Below are positions 43,444 through 53,085 of a stretch of 64,000 nucleotides of DNA, piece by piece; the first letter of the stretch is position 1; the number at the start of each line of letters is the position of its first letter. Both the position numbers and the translations under genes were made by a program. The notes below the pieces were generated by a model. It did not search any database. It saw only the letters and a program-made list of their open reading frames with translations, and had not been told where the DNA came from. Source of the DNA: Fodinibius salicampi (GTDB lineage Bacteria; Bacteroidota; Rhodothermia; Balneolales; Balneolaceae); the NCBI RefSeq assembly GCF_039545095.1, contig NZ_BAABRS010000003.1, positions 186,001 to 250,000 on the forward strand. The letters are read 5' to 3'.

Positions 43444-44589
43444 CTAAGCCAATTGAGCCTGAAGTTCCTTTTTACATTTCTCGTAATATTCCTCGTAAGT
43501 TTCTATAATCGTGCTCATCTCAAATTGTTCAGCCCTTTTCCGTGCATTTTTAGCCATCCTTTTGTGCAATTTTGGATTCGATAAAATATCGACAGAATAG
43601 CGTCCCATACATTCAGTGTCATCCAAGGCGCACAGATAACCAGTTTCTCCGTGTATATTCACTTCTGGAAGCCCACCAATATTGGAACTGACTACCGGTA
43701 CCGAACAACTCATGGCTTCAAGCGCCGCCAGCCCGAAAGTCTCAGAACCGGATGGAATCAGGAAAAGGTCTGCAATAGAAAGCACTTCTTCCACCTGATC
43801 CTGTTTACCCAAAAATCGAACGTGATTACATATTCCTAACTCACGACATCGTTGCTCAGCACGCTGACGGTCGGGGCCATCACCTACCAACAGCAGCTTT
43901 GCATCTATATCATTTTTGAGAATATAATCAAATGTAGTAACCACTTCGGGGACACGCTTTACTTCCCTGAAGTTAGATACATGCACCACTACCTTTTCTC
44001 CATTGGGACAAATAGCTCTTTTAAAATGATTTTTATTGGACTTTTTAAAACGGTCGAGATCAATAAAATTCGGAATAACCTCAATTTCTTTCTTAATATC
44101 GAATCGTTCGTAGGTTTCATCCCGTAGATATTTAGATACTGCAGTAACGCCATCGCTCTGATTAATTGAGAAGTCAACTACGCTTTTATAGCTGGGATCG
44201 CTGCCCACAATAGTGATATCCGTACCGTGTAGCGTAGTAATGAGAGGTACGTGAGCCGCTTTTTCACCTAATATCTGCTTTGCCAAATAAGCACTGGTAG
44301 CATGAGGAATCGCATAGTGGACATGCAACACATCAATCTTTTCATATTCAATGAGATTGGCCATCTGATTTGCCAAGGCTAAATCGTAGGGGGGATATTC
44401 AAAAAGCGGATAGGTGTTCATATTCACTTCGTGGTAGGAAATATTGGTCTGAAAAGTATCCAGACGCGCCGGACGGTCATAGCTCAAAATATGTACGCTA
44501 TGCCCTCGCTGGGCTAATCCCTTCGCCAGTTCTGTTGCCACAACCCCACTCCCACCAAAGGTAGGATAACATACGATTCCTATATTCAT
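43444..44589 (-). CDS. bshA: N-acetyl-alpha-D-glucosaminyl L-malate synthase BshA
   Basis: A 381-residue GT4 glycosyltransferase that joins GlcNAc from UDP-GlcNAc to L-malate, the first step of bacillithiol synthesis. The start MNIGIVCYPTFGGSGVVATE and the HVHYAIPHATSAYLAKQILG and TTLHGTDITIVGSDPSYKSV motifs are those of BshA rather than of generic GT4 enzymes. The C-domain has LIPSGSETFGLAALEAMSC. Other bacillithiol genes (bshB, bshC) are not in the window. Confidence 0.92.
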   Translation of the reverse strand: MNIGIVCYPTFGGSGVVATELAKGLAQRGHSVHILSYDRPARLDTFQTNISYHEVNMNTYPLFEYPPYDLALANQMANLIEYEKIDVLHVHYAIPHATSAYLAKQILGEKAAHVPLITTLHGTDITIVGSDPSYKSVVDFSINQSDGVTAVSKYLRDETYERFDIKKEIEVIPNFIDLDRFKKSNKNHFKRAICPNGEKVVVHVSNFREVKRVPEVVTTFDYILKNDIDAKLLLVGDGPDRQRAEQRCRELGICNHVRFLGKQDQVEEVLSIADLFLIPSGSETFGLAALEAMSCSVPVVSSNIGGLPEVNIHGETGYLCALDDTECMGRYSVDILSNPKLHKRMAKNARKRAEQFEMSTIIETYEEYYEKCKKELQAQLA

Positions 44590-44814
44590 ACTAAAAAAGT
44601 CTTTCTATCTATGGTTTATTTTTAAACGCTATCCAAATAGCAATTATTACCACTTTTGATTAGCTAACAAAAAAATACCCTTCCTCATTTCCGTACTTCG
44701 ATATATTAGGTGTAAAGCCAGCTATCTGTTATATTATAGATCTTGTGGAGATCGTACGAAATACGATTTCTTTTTACTTTTGTCATACATTCACAACCAG
44801 ATATATTCAATATT

Positions 44815-45576
44815 ATGGCAGGACATTCCAAGTGGTCTAATATAAAGCATAAAAAGGCCAAAGAAGACAAAAAACGAGCAAAAATATTTAATAAGCACCT
44901 GCGTGAAATATCTGTTGCGGCCCGCGAAGGCGGCGGTGATCCGGAAATGAATCCCCGACTGGATACGGCTATCGACAACGCCAAAAGCGATAATGTCCCC
45001 AAAGATAATATTGAACGCGCTATTAAAAAAGGGACCGGTGAGCTTGACGAAGGCGATGGCCGTTATGAAGATGCTACTTATGAGGGCTATGGTCCCGGCG
45101 GTATTGCCTATTTTATTGAAGTGACAACCAACAATTATAATCGTACCGTTGGTGAAATTCGCCATATTTTTACCTCACATGGTGGAAATCTCGGTACTGA
45201 TGGTTCGGTTGGTTATCTGTTTGAACAAAAAGGAATGATCCGCGTAAAAGAAGAAGACCACGATGAAGAAGAGTTTATGCTCAATGCCATTGATGCCGGT
45301 GCTGAAGAAATTGATACAGAAGGAGAGTTTTTTAACGTAACAACCGGTCGAGAAACTATGTATGATGTCCGAGACGAGCTGGAAGAGATGGAATATGAAA
45401 TTGAATCAGCTGAACTGATTCGCATTCCTATGACCGAAGTAAAGGTTGAAGCGGACGTAGCAGAATCTAATTTCAAGCTGATGGATAAATTTGAGGATAA
45501 TGATGACGTATCCGATGTGTTTACTAACATGAAAATGGATGAAGAAACACTGGCTATTGCCGAACAAATGGATTGA
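44815..45576 (+). CDS. YebC/PmpR-family protein
   Basis: A 253-residue protein; I start it at the ATG at 44815 because MAGHSKWSNIKHKKAKEDKK is the universal family start. Later motifs TAIDNAKSDNVPKDNIERAI and GYGPGGIAYFIEVTTNNYNR, then VRHIFTSHGGNLG-like IRHIFTSHGGNLGTDGSVGY, are conserved. The family has been described as transcription regulators and more recently linked to relief of ribosome stalling at difficult sequences. It precedes the Bat genes. Confidence 0.95.
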   Translation: MAGHSKWSNIKHKKAKEDKKRAKIFNKHLREISVAAREGGGDPEMNPRLDTAIDNAKSDNVPKDNIERAIKKGTGELDEGDGRYEDATYEGYGPGGIAYFIEVTTNNYNRTVGEIRHIFTSHGGNLGTDGSVGYLFEQKGMIRVKEEDHDEEEFMLNAIDAGAEEIDTEGEFFNVTTGRETMYDVRDELEEMEYEIESAELIRIPMTEVKVEADVAESNFKLMDKFEDNDDVSDVFTNMKMDEETLAIAEQMD

Positions 45577-45633
45577 TGCGACAATTTATCGGGGGAGTGT
45601 TTCGTTATCTTCCCTCAAAAAACGGATAGTATT

Positions 45634-46356
45634 ATGAGATATATTCTTATTACCATATTGGCTTTCCTATTAATGGGAGCTTCATTGGAAGATGCCCGCA
45701 AGGCAAATGAAGCCTATAATAATGGAAACTATGAAGAGGCGATCACCCTTTATAAAAAAGCTATTGATGAGGATCCTGAAAACGCAAAACTTTACTATAA
45801 TCTAGCCAGCGCCCAAGCCAAGGCCGGCAACAGTCAGGAAGCAGTCCGGACCTTTGAACAGTTTAAAAACATGACTGACGATGAAGAACGCCGTGCTATG
45901 GCGAATTACGATATTGGGAATATCCTGGCTGAACAAAAACAGTGGGATAAAGCCGTAGAGTACTATAAAAAATCACTGCGATATCTTTCTGATGATGAAG
46001 ATGCCAAACATAATTACGAGCTGGCCCTGAAACAACAGCAGCAAAACCAGAATCAGGATCAACAGCAGAACCAACAGAATAAAAACAATCAGCAGCAGCA
46101 AGATCAGAATCAACAGCAGAAAAAGAATCAACAAAACCAAGAGAATAATTCGCAGCAGAACCAAGATAAACAAGGCCAGCAAGGTGAGCAGGAACAAAAT
46201 CAGGATCAACAGCCCCAACAGCGGCAGAGCCAGATGACTCAGGCCGAGGCTGAACAAATTTTAAAAGCCCTAGAACAGAAGGAAAAAGAATTGATGAAAG
46301 AATTTAAGAAACAGAAAGTAGAGTCCACCGATAACAAAAATGAAAAAGATTGGTAA
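45634..46356 (+). CDS. batC: BatC-like TPR protein with glutamine/asparagine-rich tail
   Basis: A 240-residue protein: N-terminal hydrophobic segment (signal peptide or anchor, residues 1-17), tetratricopeptide repeats ~18-125 (ANEAYNNGNYEEAITLYKKA, AKLYYNLASAQAKAGNSQEA and AMANYDIGNILAEQKQWDKA), then a Gln/Asn-rich low-complexity tract ~130-205 and a short charged helix. BatC proteins of Bacteroidota and Leptospira have this TPR-plus-low-complexity layout and lie before batD. The end overlaps batD by 17 bases. Confidence 0.78.
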   Translation: MRYILITILAFLLMGASLEDARKANEAYNNGNYEEAITLYKKAIDEDPENAKLYYNLASAQAKAGNSQEAVRTFEQFKNMTDDEERRAMANYDIGNILAEQKQWDKAVEYYKKSLRYLSDDEDAKHNYELALKQQQQNQNQDQQQNQQNKNNQQQQDQNQQQKKNQQNQENNSQQNQDKQGQQGEQEQNQDQQPQQRQSQMTQAEAEQILKALEQKEKELMKEFKKQKVESTDNKNEKDW

Positions 46357-48118
46357 TTTTTGCCGGATACTGGGTTCTGCGGCTGTACTGCTGACCTTCC
46401 TTTCGTTACAGGTGGTGGCACAATCGGATGTTACGGTTGTGGCTACGGTTTCTGAAAATACCAGCTATACCGGCGAACGCATACAGCTTTCAATCCAAAT
46501 CAGTGGTGATTTTAGCGATATATCCCGGCCTGAACTTCCGGAATTTGAAGGCATGCGGTTGCTGAGTAATACTCCGTCTACCTCCAGAAGCTATCAATAT
46601 ATTAATGGCCAGAGCAGTACCTCATATACCTATAGTTATCAATTAATAGCCCAGCAGGAAGGAACCTTTGAGATCCCCTCTATTCCTATTACCATCGACG
46701 GCAAACAGCATTCGACCAATCCCATTAGCGTTGAGATCATAAATCGTAATGAATCAGCCCGCTCTTCCGGCGATGACCGGCCCGAAATTTTTCTCCGGCT
46801 AGAGGTTTCTGACCAGCAACCCATACAGGGCCAGCAAGTGGTGGCCGATGTAGTGCTATATTTTAGGGATGGATTGGAAGTAAACTCCTATCAGCCTATT
46901 CCTGGCTGGAAAGCAGAAGGCTTTTGGAAAGAGGAACTGGAAAACAGCGAACGCCCACAGGCGACTTCGACCATTTTAAATGGGGTGCGTTATCGGAAAG
47001 CGCGATTGTTACAATTTGCGGTATTCCCTACCAAAAGTGGCGAGCTCGAGATAAGTCCCTATGAAATTGTCGTATCGGTACGATCCAGCCGTTCACGGGA
47101 AGATTCCTTTAGTAGTTTTTTTGGAGGATTCGGTAGTAATCAACGACAGGTTGAGCTGGAAACGGATCCCGTTGCCCTCAATGTACAACCGCTACCTGAC
47201 ATTGGAGAGGAAATATATTTTGGAGCAGTAGGCAATTTTGATATATCACGAAGCATCAGCACCCGCAACGCGATTGAAGGAGAATCTATTGAAATCACGA
47301 CTCGCATAAGCGGGACCGGGAATATACCTCTCATTTCGAAACCTGAGTATACGCTGCCAGATGGTATTGAGGTCTACGAGCCCCAGGAAAATGAAAATAT
47401 TAACAGACGTAATGGACGTATCAGTGGTACCAAAACATTTACCGATGTAATTATTGCCCGTTCAGCCGGAAATTATACAATTCCGGAAAAGGAGATCGCC
47501 TACTACAATCCCTCGCAAAATTCTTACGCTACCCAAACGCTTCCCGCTCTTAATATCGCTATTGAACGAAATCCTGATCGAGTTGCCGTGGATAACAATA
47601 ACCAGTCATTGCCGGTAGCTCCCGTCACCGGACTTGCCAGCTGGTCTGTACCTACTAGTCAATCGCTGCTTTCTTATTGGTGGTTTTGGGCGGGAATCAT
47701 TATCCCGATCATTCTATTAGCAGTTGCTTACCGGCAGAAATCATATATCGACAAAATGCAGACGGATCGCGCTTTTGCCCGGTCTAAGAAAGCTTCTGAC
47801 AAGGCAGACCAGCGGCTTGAAGATGCAATCACTCTTTCCGAGGAAGGAAATATTAAGGATGCCTATAATATGCTCCAAAAAGCGATAATAGGGTTTATCA
47901 GTGACCGGTTAAATCTTCCGGAAGCCGGCCTTTCCAACAGTGATATTATAGAAGCACTTCAAAAGGAGAATATCGATAAAGAGCTTGTCAAAAACATTCG
48001 TATGCTCCTCGACAAATGTGCTTCCATCAGTTATGCTCCCTCTACTTCCCACGAATATCTTAAATCTCACGTAGGGTTGGCACAAAGCACCCTGGATAAA
48101 TTGAAAAAAGTATTATAG
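46340..48118 (+). CDS. batD: BatD-like protein (oxygen-tolerance family)
   Basis: A 592-residue envelope protein. A signal peptide (ending in VVAQSD) is followed by three or four Ig-like beta domains with the family motifs SENTSYTGERIQLSIQISGD and FEGMRLLSNTPSTSRSYQYI, SYTYSYQLIAQQEGTFEIPS, then a membrane helix near 446-466 and a cytoplasmic helical C-terminus. BatD belongs to the Bat (Bacteroides aerotolerance) group thought to work with membrane VWA proteins and a MoxR ATPase. Sits between batC and batE homologues. Confidence 0.88.
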   Translation: MKKIGNFCRILGSAAVLLTFLSLQVVAQSDVTVVATVSENTSYTGERIQLSIQISGDFSDISRPELPEFEGMRLLSNTPSTSRSYQYINGQSSTSYTYSYQLIAQQEGTFEIPSIPITIDGKQHSTNPISVEIINRNESARSSGDDRPEIFLRLEVSDQQPIQGQQVVADVVLYFRDGLEVNSYQPIPGWKAEGFWKEELENSERPQATSTILNGVRYRKARLLQFAVFPTKSGELEISPYEIVVSVRSSRSREDSFSSFFGGFGSNQRQVELETDPVALNVQPLPDIGEEIYFGAVGNFDISRSISTRNAIEGESIEITTRISGTGNIPLISKPEYTLPDGIEVYEPQENENINRRNGRISGTKTFTDVIIARSAGNYTIPEKEIAYYNPSQNSYATQTLPALNIAIERNPDRVAVDNNNQSLPVAPVTGLASWSVPTSQSLLSYWWFWAGIIIPIILLAVAYRQKSYIDKMQTDRAFARSKKASDKADQRLEDAITLSEEGNIKDAYNMLQKAIIGFISDRLNLPEAGLSNSDIIEALQKENIDKELVKNIRMLLDKCASISYAPSTSHEYLKSHVGLAQSTLDKLKKVL

Positions 48119-48121
48119 CCT

Positions 48122-48916
48122 GTGAATATATCTGTTGATCGAAATATTATTGGTATGATAGCTGCCGCCATCCTGGTATTGATTTTGACACCAGTTATGT
48201 GCAGCGCCGTTCAAAGTCCGCAATCGGTCTTTGATCAGGCTAATGAACATTTATCATCCGGTGAATTGCAGGAAGCCCTGTCACTCTATCAGCAACTCGA
48301 ATACGATCAACAATGGTCGGGAGCGCTTTTCCTGAATATGGGAGTCACTTATCAGCGTATGGATTCGCTTGGCAAGGCAAAATATTACTATTTAAAATCT
48401 ACCGAATTTGAAGAAACCCATGACAAAGCTAACCAGGCACTGGAATATGTAAATAGACAATTCAGCCGACAATCCGCAACGCTTCCAAAACTTCCCTGGG
48501 ACAGAGCTACCGAATGGCTGCAAGAAAAGATCGGGGCCGTAACCCTAGTTGGAGTCGGGATTTTACTATTAAATATTGGCGTTCTATTTTTTATTGGACA
48601 TTGGTTTATGGGTCGGCTGTCACAATACCTTCGCCAAAGCAGCCTTATTATTATTGGTCTTTCGATATTTATTATGACCGTGGGATTCTATACCTATTAT
48701 GTAGATCAGCGGTATAGTACAGCTGTTATGGTTACACAACAAACCGCTGTTGTCGAAAATCCAAATTCGGAGGCCTCTTTGGTTAGCCAAGCCTATGAAG
48801 GCTATACTTTTACGGTTGACCATCGAAAAAGCGAGCAACAATCCAACTGGAGCTATGTTCGAATGAGCAATGGCCTTTACGGATGGATTCCTACCGAAGA
48901 AATTCGTGTGCTTTGA
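48122..48916 (+). CDS. batE: BatE-like protein: TPR, two membrane helices, SH3-like domain
   Basis: A 264-residue protein, GTG start three bases after the batD stop. Layout: N-terminal hydrophobic segment (12-30), short TPR part (FDQANEHLSSGELQEALSLY, ALFLNMGVTYQRMDSLGKAK), two membrane helices (~138-158, ~172-192), and a C-terminal bacterial SH3 domain (AVVENPNSEASLVSQAYEGY with ENWSYVRM-like SNWSYVRMSNGLYGWIPTEE). This matches BatE of Bacteroidota. Confidence 0.82.
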   Translation: MNISVDRNIIGMIAAAILVLILTPVMCSAVQSPQSVFDQANEHLSSGELQEALSLYQQLEYDQQWSGALFLNMGVTYQRMDSLGKAKYYYLKSTEFEETHDKANQALEYVNRQFSRQSATLPKLPWDRATEWLQEKIGAVTLVGVGILLLNIGVLFFIGHWFMGRLSQYLRQSSLIIIGLSIFIMTVGFYTYYVDQRYSTAVMVTQQTAVVENPNSEASLVSQAYEGYTFTVDHRKSEQQSNWSYVRMSNGLYGWIPTEEIRVL

Positions 48917-49005
48917 ACTGCTATTGCAAATTTCCGCATCTATTTATATTGATATATTCAAATAGAATTACGAATCATTATTCTAAAAATTAACTTCTCT
49001 ATTTT

Positions 49006-50376
49006 ATGTCTGATGTATCTGATTACATTACTGACCATAAGGAACAGTTTAAGGACGAGCTTTTCGAATTCTTACGGATTCCTAGTATCAGTACCAGCTC
49101 TGAACATAAAGAAGATGTTCGAAACGCTGCTAATTTTTTGATCAAAAACCTCAAGTCACTCAACCTCGATCGGGTAGAACTTTTTGAAACAGACGGTAAT
49201 CCTATTGTCTACGGTGAACTGGAAACTGATCATTCAAAGCCAACAGTTCTGGTTTACGGGCATTACGATGTCCAGCCCCCCGACCCATTAGACTTATGGA
49301 AGACCCAGCCTTTTGAACCTACGGTCCGGGAAGGAGATATTTATGCACGGGGTGCCAGTGACGATAAGGGTCAGTCATTTACTCATGTAAAAGCGCTTGA
49401 AGCGTATCAGAAATCAGGCAAAGAATTTCCCGTAAATATTAAGTTTATTTTTGAGGGAGAGGAAGAGGTCGGCTCTCCAAATTTAGTACCCTTTATTGAA
49501 TCGCACCAAGAGTTGCTCTCCTGCGATATGGTCTTAATATCTGATACCGCAATGTTTGCTGAAGATACTCCTTCTATTACCTATGGATTACGGGGACTGG
49601 CGTATATGGAAGTTGAAGTTACAGGGCCCAACCGCGATTTACACTCCGGTGTTTATGGGGGCGCTGTTAAAAATCCAGCCAATGCACTTGCAGAAATTAT
49701 AGCCAAACTGAAAGATGATAACGGTGTCATCCAGATTCCGAATTTCTATGATAAAGTGAAAGTACTTTCGGAAGAGGAACGTGAAGCCTATAGCAAACTT
49801 CCCTTTGACGAAGAAAAGTATAAAAACGACCTCGGACTTAAAAAATTACACGGTGAAAAGGGCTACAGTACCCTGGAACGGGCCTCTGCACGTCCTACTC
49901 TTGACGTTAACGGACTTTGGAGCGGCTACCAGGGCGAAGGGGCCAAAACAGTACTTCCATCCAAAGCCGGGGCTAAGATAAGCATGCGTTTAGTTCCCGA
50001 TCAGGATCCCAAAAATATTGCCCAACTTTTTAAAGAGCATGTAGAATCCATTGCACCAGAAACGGTCTCGGTTACCGTTACGAAACACCACGGCGGACAT
50101 CCGGCCATGACCGACCTCTCTTTCTATGGATTAAAAGCGGCAGCCGAAGCTTTCGAGGAAGTATATAATAAAGAACCACTGTTTAGCCGTGAAGGTGGAT
50201 CCATCCCCATCGTCGCTGACTTCCAAAAAATTTTGGGAGCACAGTCTATTTTAATGGGATTTGGCTTAAACAGCGATGCTATTCACTCTCCCAATGAAAA
50301 GTTTGCACTTAAAGACTTCTATCGCGGCATACAAACTTCGGCCAAGTTCTTTGAGGTACTGCCTGACTATGGTTAA
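49006..50376 (+). CDS. M20-family metallopeptidase (dipeptidase)
   Basis: A 456-residue cytosolic peptidase. Metal ligands are visible: VLVYGHYDVQPPDPLDLWKT (His, and Asp downstream), ARGASDDKGQSF (bridging Asp), IFEGEEEVGS (catalytic and metal Glu), LISDTAMF (Asp) and the late AIHSPNEKF (His). The sequence is of the CNDP/DapE-like dipeptidase type (GLRGLAYMEVEVTGPNRDLH with SGVYGG as lid domain). It hydrolyses dipeptides or related amides. Confidence 0.92.
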   Translation: MSDVSDYITDHKEQFKDELFEFLRIPSISTSSEHKEDVRNAANFLIKNLKSLNLDRVELFETDGNPIVYGELETDHSKPTVLVYGHYDVQPPDPLDLWKTQPFEPTVREGDIYARGASDDKGQSFTHVKALEAYQKSGKEFPVNIKFIFEGEEEVGSPNLVPFIESHQELLSCDMVLISDTAMFAEDTPSITYGLRGLAYMEVEVTGPNRDLHSGVYGGAVKNPANALAEIIAKLKDDNGVIQIPNFYDKVKVLSEEEREAYSKLPFDEEKYKNDLGLKKLHGEKGYSTLERASARPTLDVNGLWSGYQGEGAKTVLPSKAGAKISMRLVPDQDPKNIAQLFKEHVESIAPETVSVTVTKHHGGHPAMTDLSFYGLKAAAEAFEEVYNKEPLFSREGGSIPIVADFQKILGAQSILMGFGLNSDAIHSPNEKFALKDFYRGIQTSAKFFEVLPDYG

Positions 50377-50407
50377 ATCGAACTCCTTATCAAAATCAAA
50401 ATCCATT

Positions 50408-51388
50408 ATGAAAAAGAGCATTCTCCTCTTCATTTTTCTCCTGTATTCAGGATCATTATTTGCTCAAGAACAAGATATCGAACGAGCCGGCAATCCCGTA
50501 TTCGATGGATGGTATGCCGATCCCGAAGGCACTGTTTTTGGAGATCAGTATTGGATTTTTCCCACTTTTTCGGCTCCCTATGCCCAACAGGTACATATGG
50601 ATGCTTTCTCTTCCCCGGATTTAGTCAATTGGACCAAACACGAGCAGATTATCGATACAGCTGCCGTGGCCTGGGCCGACAGCGCTATGTGGGCTCCGTC
50701 TATCATCCAAAAAGACGACAAATACTTTCTCTTTTTTGCAGCCAACGACATCCAAAATAACGAGCAAATGGGTGGTATTGGCGTTGGCGTTTCTGATAAA
50801 CCGGGCGGTCCCTATAAAGATTATTTAGGAGAGCCGCTGCTGGATAAATTCCATAATGGCGCACAACCAATCGACCAGTTCGTATTTCAGGATAAAGATG
50901 GTCAATACTATATGATTTACGGTGGATGGGGACACTGCAACATCGTGAAACTAAAGGACGATTTTACTGGCTTTGAACCCTACGATGATGGCACGGTATT
51001 CAAGGAGATTACTCCGGAAGGATATGTTGAAGGTTCGTTTATGTTTATCCGAGATGGCAAATATTATTTTATGTGGTCGGAAGGCGGATGGGGCGGCCCC
51101 AATTACCAAGTAGCCTATGCTATTGCTGATTCTCCATTCGGACCTTTTGAGCGGATTGGAGTAGTGCTTAAACAGGATCCTTCGGTAGCCACCGGCGCCG
51201 GACACCATTCGCTGATTAAAGTGCCGGAAGAAGACGAATGGTATATTGTTTATCATCGGCGACCGCTGGACGAGACTGATCCTAATCATCGGGTAACTTC
51301 CATCGACAAGCTAGAATTTAATGAAAATGGACGCATCAAACCGGTAACCATCACCTTCGAAGGCGTTAAAAAGCGGAGCTTGCAATAA
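50408..51388 (+). CDS. Glycoside hydrolase family 43 enzyme, secreted
   Basis: A 326-residue five-bladed beta-propeller hydrolase. I start it at ATG 50408, which gives a proper signal peptide (KKSILLFIFLLYSGSLFAQ). Likely catalytic residues: general base Asp38 in GWYADPEGT, an Asp in QPIDQFVF, and the general acid Glu in YVEGSFMFIRDGK. Family 43 enzymes cut arabinose- or xylose-containing glycans; the exact substrate is unknown. It starts 32 bases after the peptidase. Confidence 0.88.
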   Translation: MKKSILLFIFLLYSGSLFAQEQDIERAGNPVFDGWYADPEGTVFGDQYWIFPTFSAPYAQQVHMDAFSSPDLVNWTKHEQIIDTAAVAWADSAMWAPSIIQKDDKYFLFFAANDIQNNEQMGGIGVGVSDKPGGPYKDYLGEPLLDKFHNGAQPIDQFVFQDKDGQYYMIYGGWGHCNIVKLKDDFTGFEPYDDGTVFKEITPEGYVEGSFMFIRDGKYYFMWSEGGWGGPNYQVAYAIADSPFGPFERIGVVLKQDPSVATGAGHHSLIKVPEEDEWYIVYHRRPLDETDPNHRVTSIDKLEFNENGRIKPVTITFEGVKKRSLQ

Positions 51389-51434
51389 ACAGTCCAGTCC
51401 TTTTTTAGCCGTTTGAGATATTACCCATAAATAG

Positions 51435-51469
51435 AAATCCTGAAAGGATTTTAAATCCTTTCAGGATTG
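51435..51469. repeat. Palindromic REP-like hairpin AATCCTGAAAGGATT
   Basis: Perfect 15-bp arms AATCCTGAAAGGATT (51436-51450) and AATCCTTTCAGGATT (51454-51468) around a three-base loop, in the space between two convergent genes. From memory, similar AATCCTGAAAGGATT palindromes recur between genes in Bacteroidota and relatives. It may serve as a bidirectional terminator or be a REP-like element. Only one copy is noticed in this window. Confidence 0.75.
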
Positions 51470-51504
51470 AGAATTTTATTAATTTTTAACAGGCAAAATT
51501 ATGC

Positions 51505-52899
51505 TTATCCAATAACCTCTCTCCAGCCCGGACGGAAATCATTGCGATCATCCAGCCATTCATTTGCTTCTTCCAGATTCTTCACACGCATATTTTCCGC
51601 ATCCCACTGAAGCTTAATATTGGCATCCTTGAAGCGGATCGCCATGTTACCAATCAGCATTGTTTCAGTAAGGGCTGCAGCGTATTCAAAGTTTGACGAA
51701 GTGGTTCCATTACCCTTGGCTGCCGCCACCCATTCTTCATGGATGCCCGGTGAACGCTCCATCGTCTTTTCCGGCTCGCCAATTTCTTCGATATCCGATT
51801 CGGGAATAAATCGGGGATTCTGCCCATAAACATCAGCCATAAGTTTGCCCTCAGAACCATGAAAAATCATCCCGCCACCACTAGCTCCCATCTGTTTACC
51901 ATCCTCCAGTTCTTCCGGACGTGGTGGCAATAACCCTCCATCATACCAGTTGAGTTCTACTTCAGCACGATCTCCTTTAGCTGGAAATGTATAGTGTACG
52001 GATGAGCCGAGCGGAAATGCTTCATTATTGAAAGGAGTGGAACTGGCATGTACTTGTTCAGGCATTCCCAATTCAAGGGCCCAATACGGCTGGTCCATGA
52101 TATGAGCTCCCATGTCTCCCAATGCACCTGCGCCGAAATCCCAGCGGCCGCGCCAGGCAAATGGTGCGATATCCGGGTCATAGGGCCGATATGGCGAGGG
52201 ACCAACCCATAAATCCCAATGCATTGTATAGGGTACAACCGGCATTTCATCCGACTCCTGAACGTCAGCACCTTGCGGCCAGTATCCCATGGGACGGTTG
52301 GTCCAGCAATCAACTTTGGTAACTTCTCCGATTGCTCCCTGACGGATGTACTCTACAATCTTATAGGTACTTTCATAAGCATGGCCCTGATTTCCCATCT
52401 GTGTGGCCACCCCCGTTTCCTCTGCTACCTCTGCCATCCGGCGGGATTCATAAATAGTCCGTGTCAGTGGTTTCTGTACAAAAGCGTGCTTCCCCCTTTC
52501 CATCGCGTAAATAGCAATGGCTGCGTGTGTGTTATCAGGCGTAGCTACCATTACCGCATCTATCTCATCTTCCTTATCCAACATTTCCCGGAAATCGATA
52601 TAGCGCTTGGCTTTGGGATAACTGTATAGTGTTTCGGCTGCATATTCTTCATCCACATCACAGAGCGCATAGATATTTTCGCCTAACTCAGATAGCGACT
52701 CCGTATTTGAAGCTCCCATTCCACCTACACCAATACAGGCAATATTCAGTCGGTCGCTCGGCGCTTTGTATCCCGGTCCGCCTAACACGTGCCGGGGCAC
52801 TACAAAAAATCCAGCCGCTGCGGCGGCTGAAGTGCTTAAGAAATCCTTACGCGACATGTCATTAGCCTTCCCTTTGCCATCCTTCTGATCTTTACTCAT
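51505..52899 (-). CDS. Gfo/Idh/MocA-family oxidoreductase, exported
   Basis: A 464-residue NAD(P)-dependent oxidoreductase. The N-terminus MSRKDFLSTSAAAAAGFFVV is a Tat-like signal (R-K instead of R-R), followed by the Rossmann domain (RLNIACIGVGGMGASNTESL, ICALCDVDEEY-like NIYALCDVDEEYAAETLYSY), the MVATPDNTHAAIAIYAMERG and KPLTRTIYESRRMAEVAEET motifs, and a C-terminal beta domain. Such proteins act on sugars, often beside glycosidases; the convergent GH43 gene fits. Substrate unknown. Confidence 0.88.
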   Translation of the reverse strand: MSKDQKDGKGKANDMSRKDFLSTSAAAAAGFFVVPRHVLGGPGYKAPSDRLNIACIGVGGMGASNTESLSELGENIYALCDVDEEYAAETLYSYPKAKRYIDFREMLDKEDEIDAVMVATPDNTHAAIAIYAMERGKHAFVQKPLTRTIYESRRMAEVAEETGVATQMGNQGHAYESTYKIVEYIRQGAIGEVTKVDCWTNRPMGYWPQGADVQESDEMPVVPYTMHWDLWVGPSPYRPYDPDIAPFAWRGRWDFGAGALGDMGAHIMDQPYWALELGMPEQVHASSTPFNNEAFPLGSSVHYTFPAKGDRAEVELNWYDGGLLPPRPEELEDGKQMGASGGGMIFHGSEGKLMADVYGQNPRFIPESDIEEIGEPEKTMERSPGIHEEWVAAAKGNGTTSSNFEYAAALTETMLIGNMAIRFKDANIKLQWDAENMRVKNLEEANEWLDDRNDFRPGWREVIG

Positions 52900-53085
52900 A
52901 AAGCCACACCTTTTTTGTCAATTAAGTTTTATAACCTTTGCAATTTATAGAATTGCAAATAAATTGCAAGCAAACAAGACGTTTTTTTCAAAAGAACGAA
53001 ATGAAAAGAAAAATATAATCAGAAGAATAATTATTTCTTGCTATATCACGTCAGCAAAATATATTTCAGACCATCCAGCATATAA

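Noticed and set aside
46040-46230. Glutamine-codon-rich tract in batC as a tandem repeat array or CRISPR-like element
   Set aside because: It is an irregular in-frame Gln/Asn low-complexity tail, not a set of spaced direct repeats.
45973-46257. Leu-rich minus-strand frame opposite batC
   Set aside because: Leucine repeats arise from reading the CAG/CAA glutamine tract of batC backwards.
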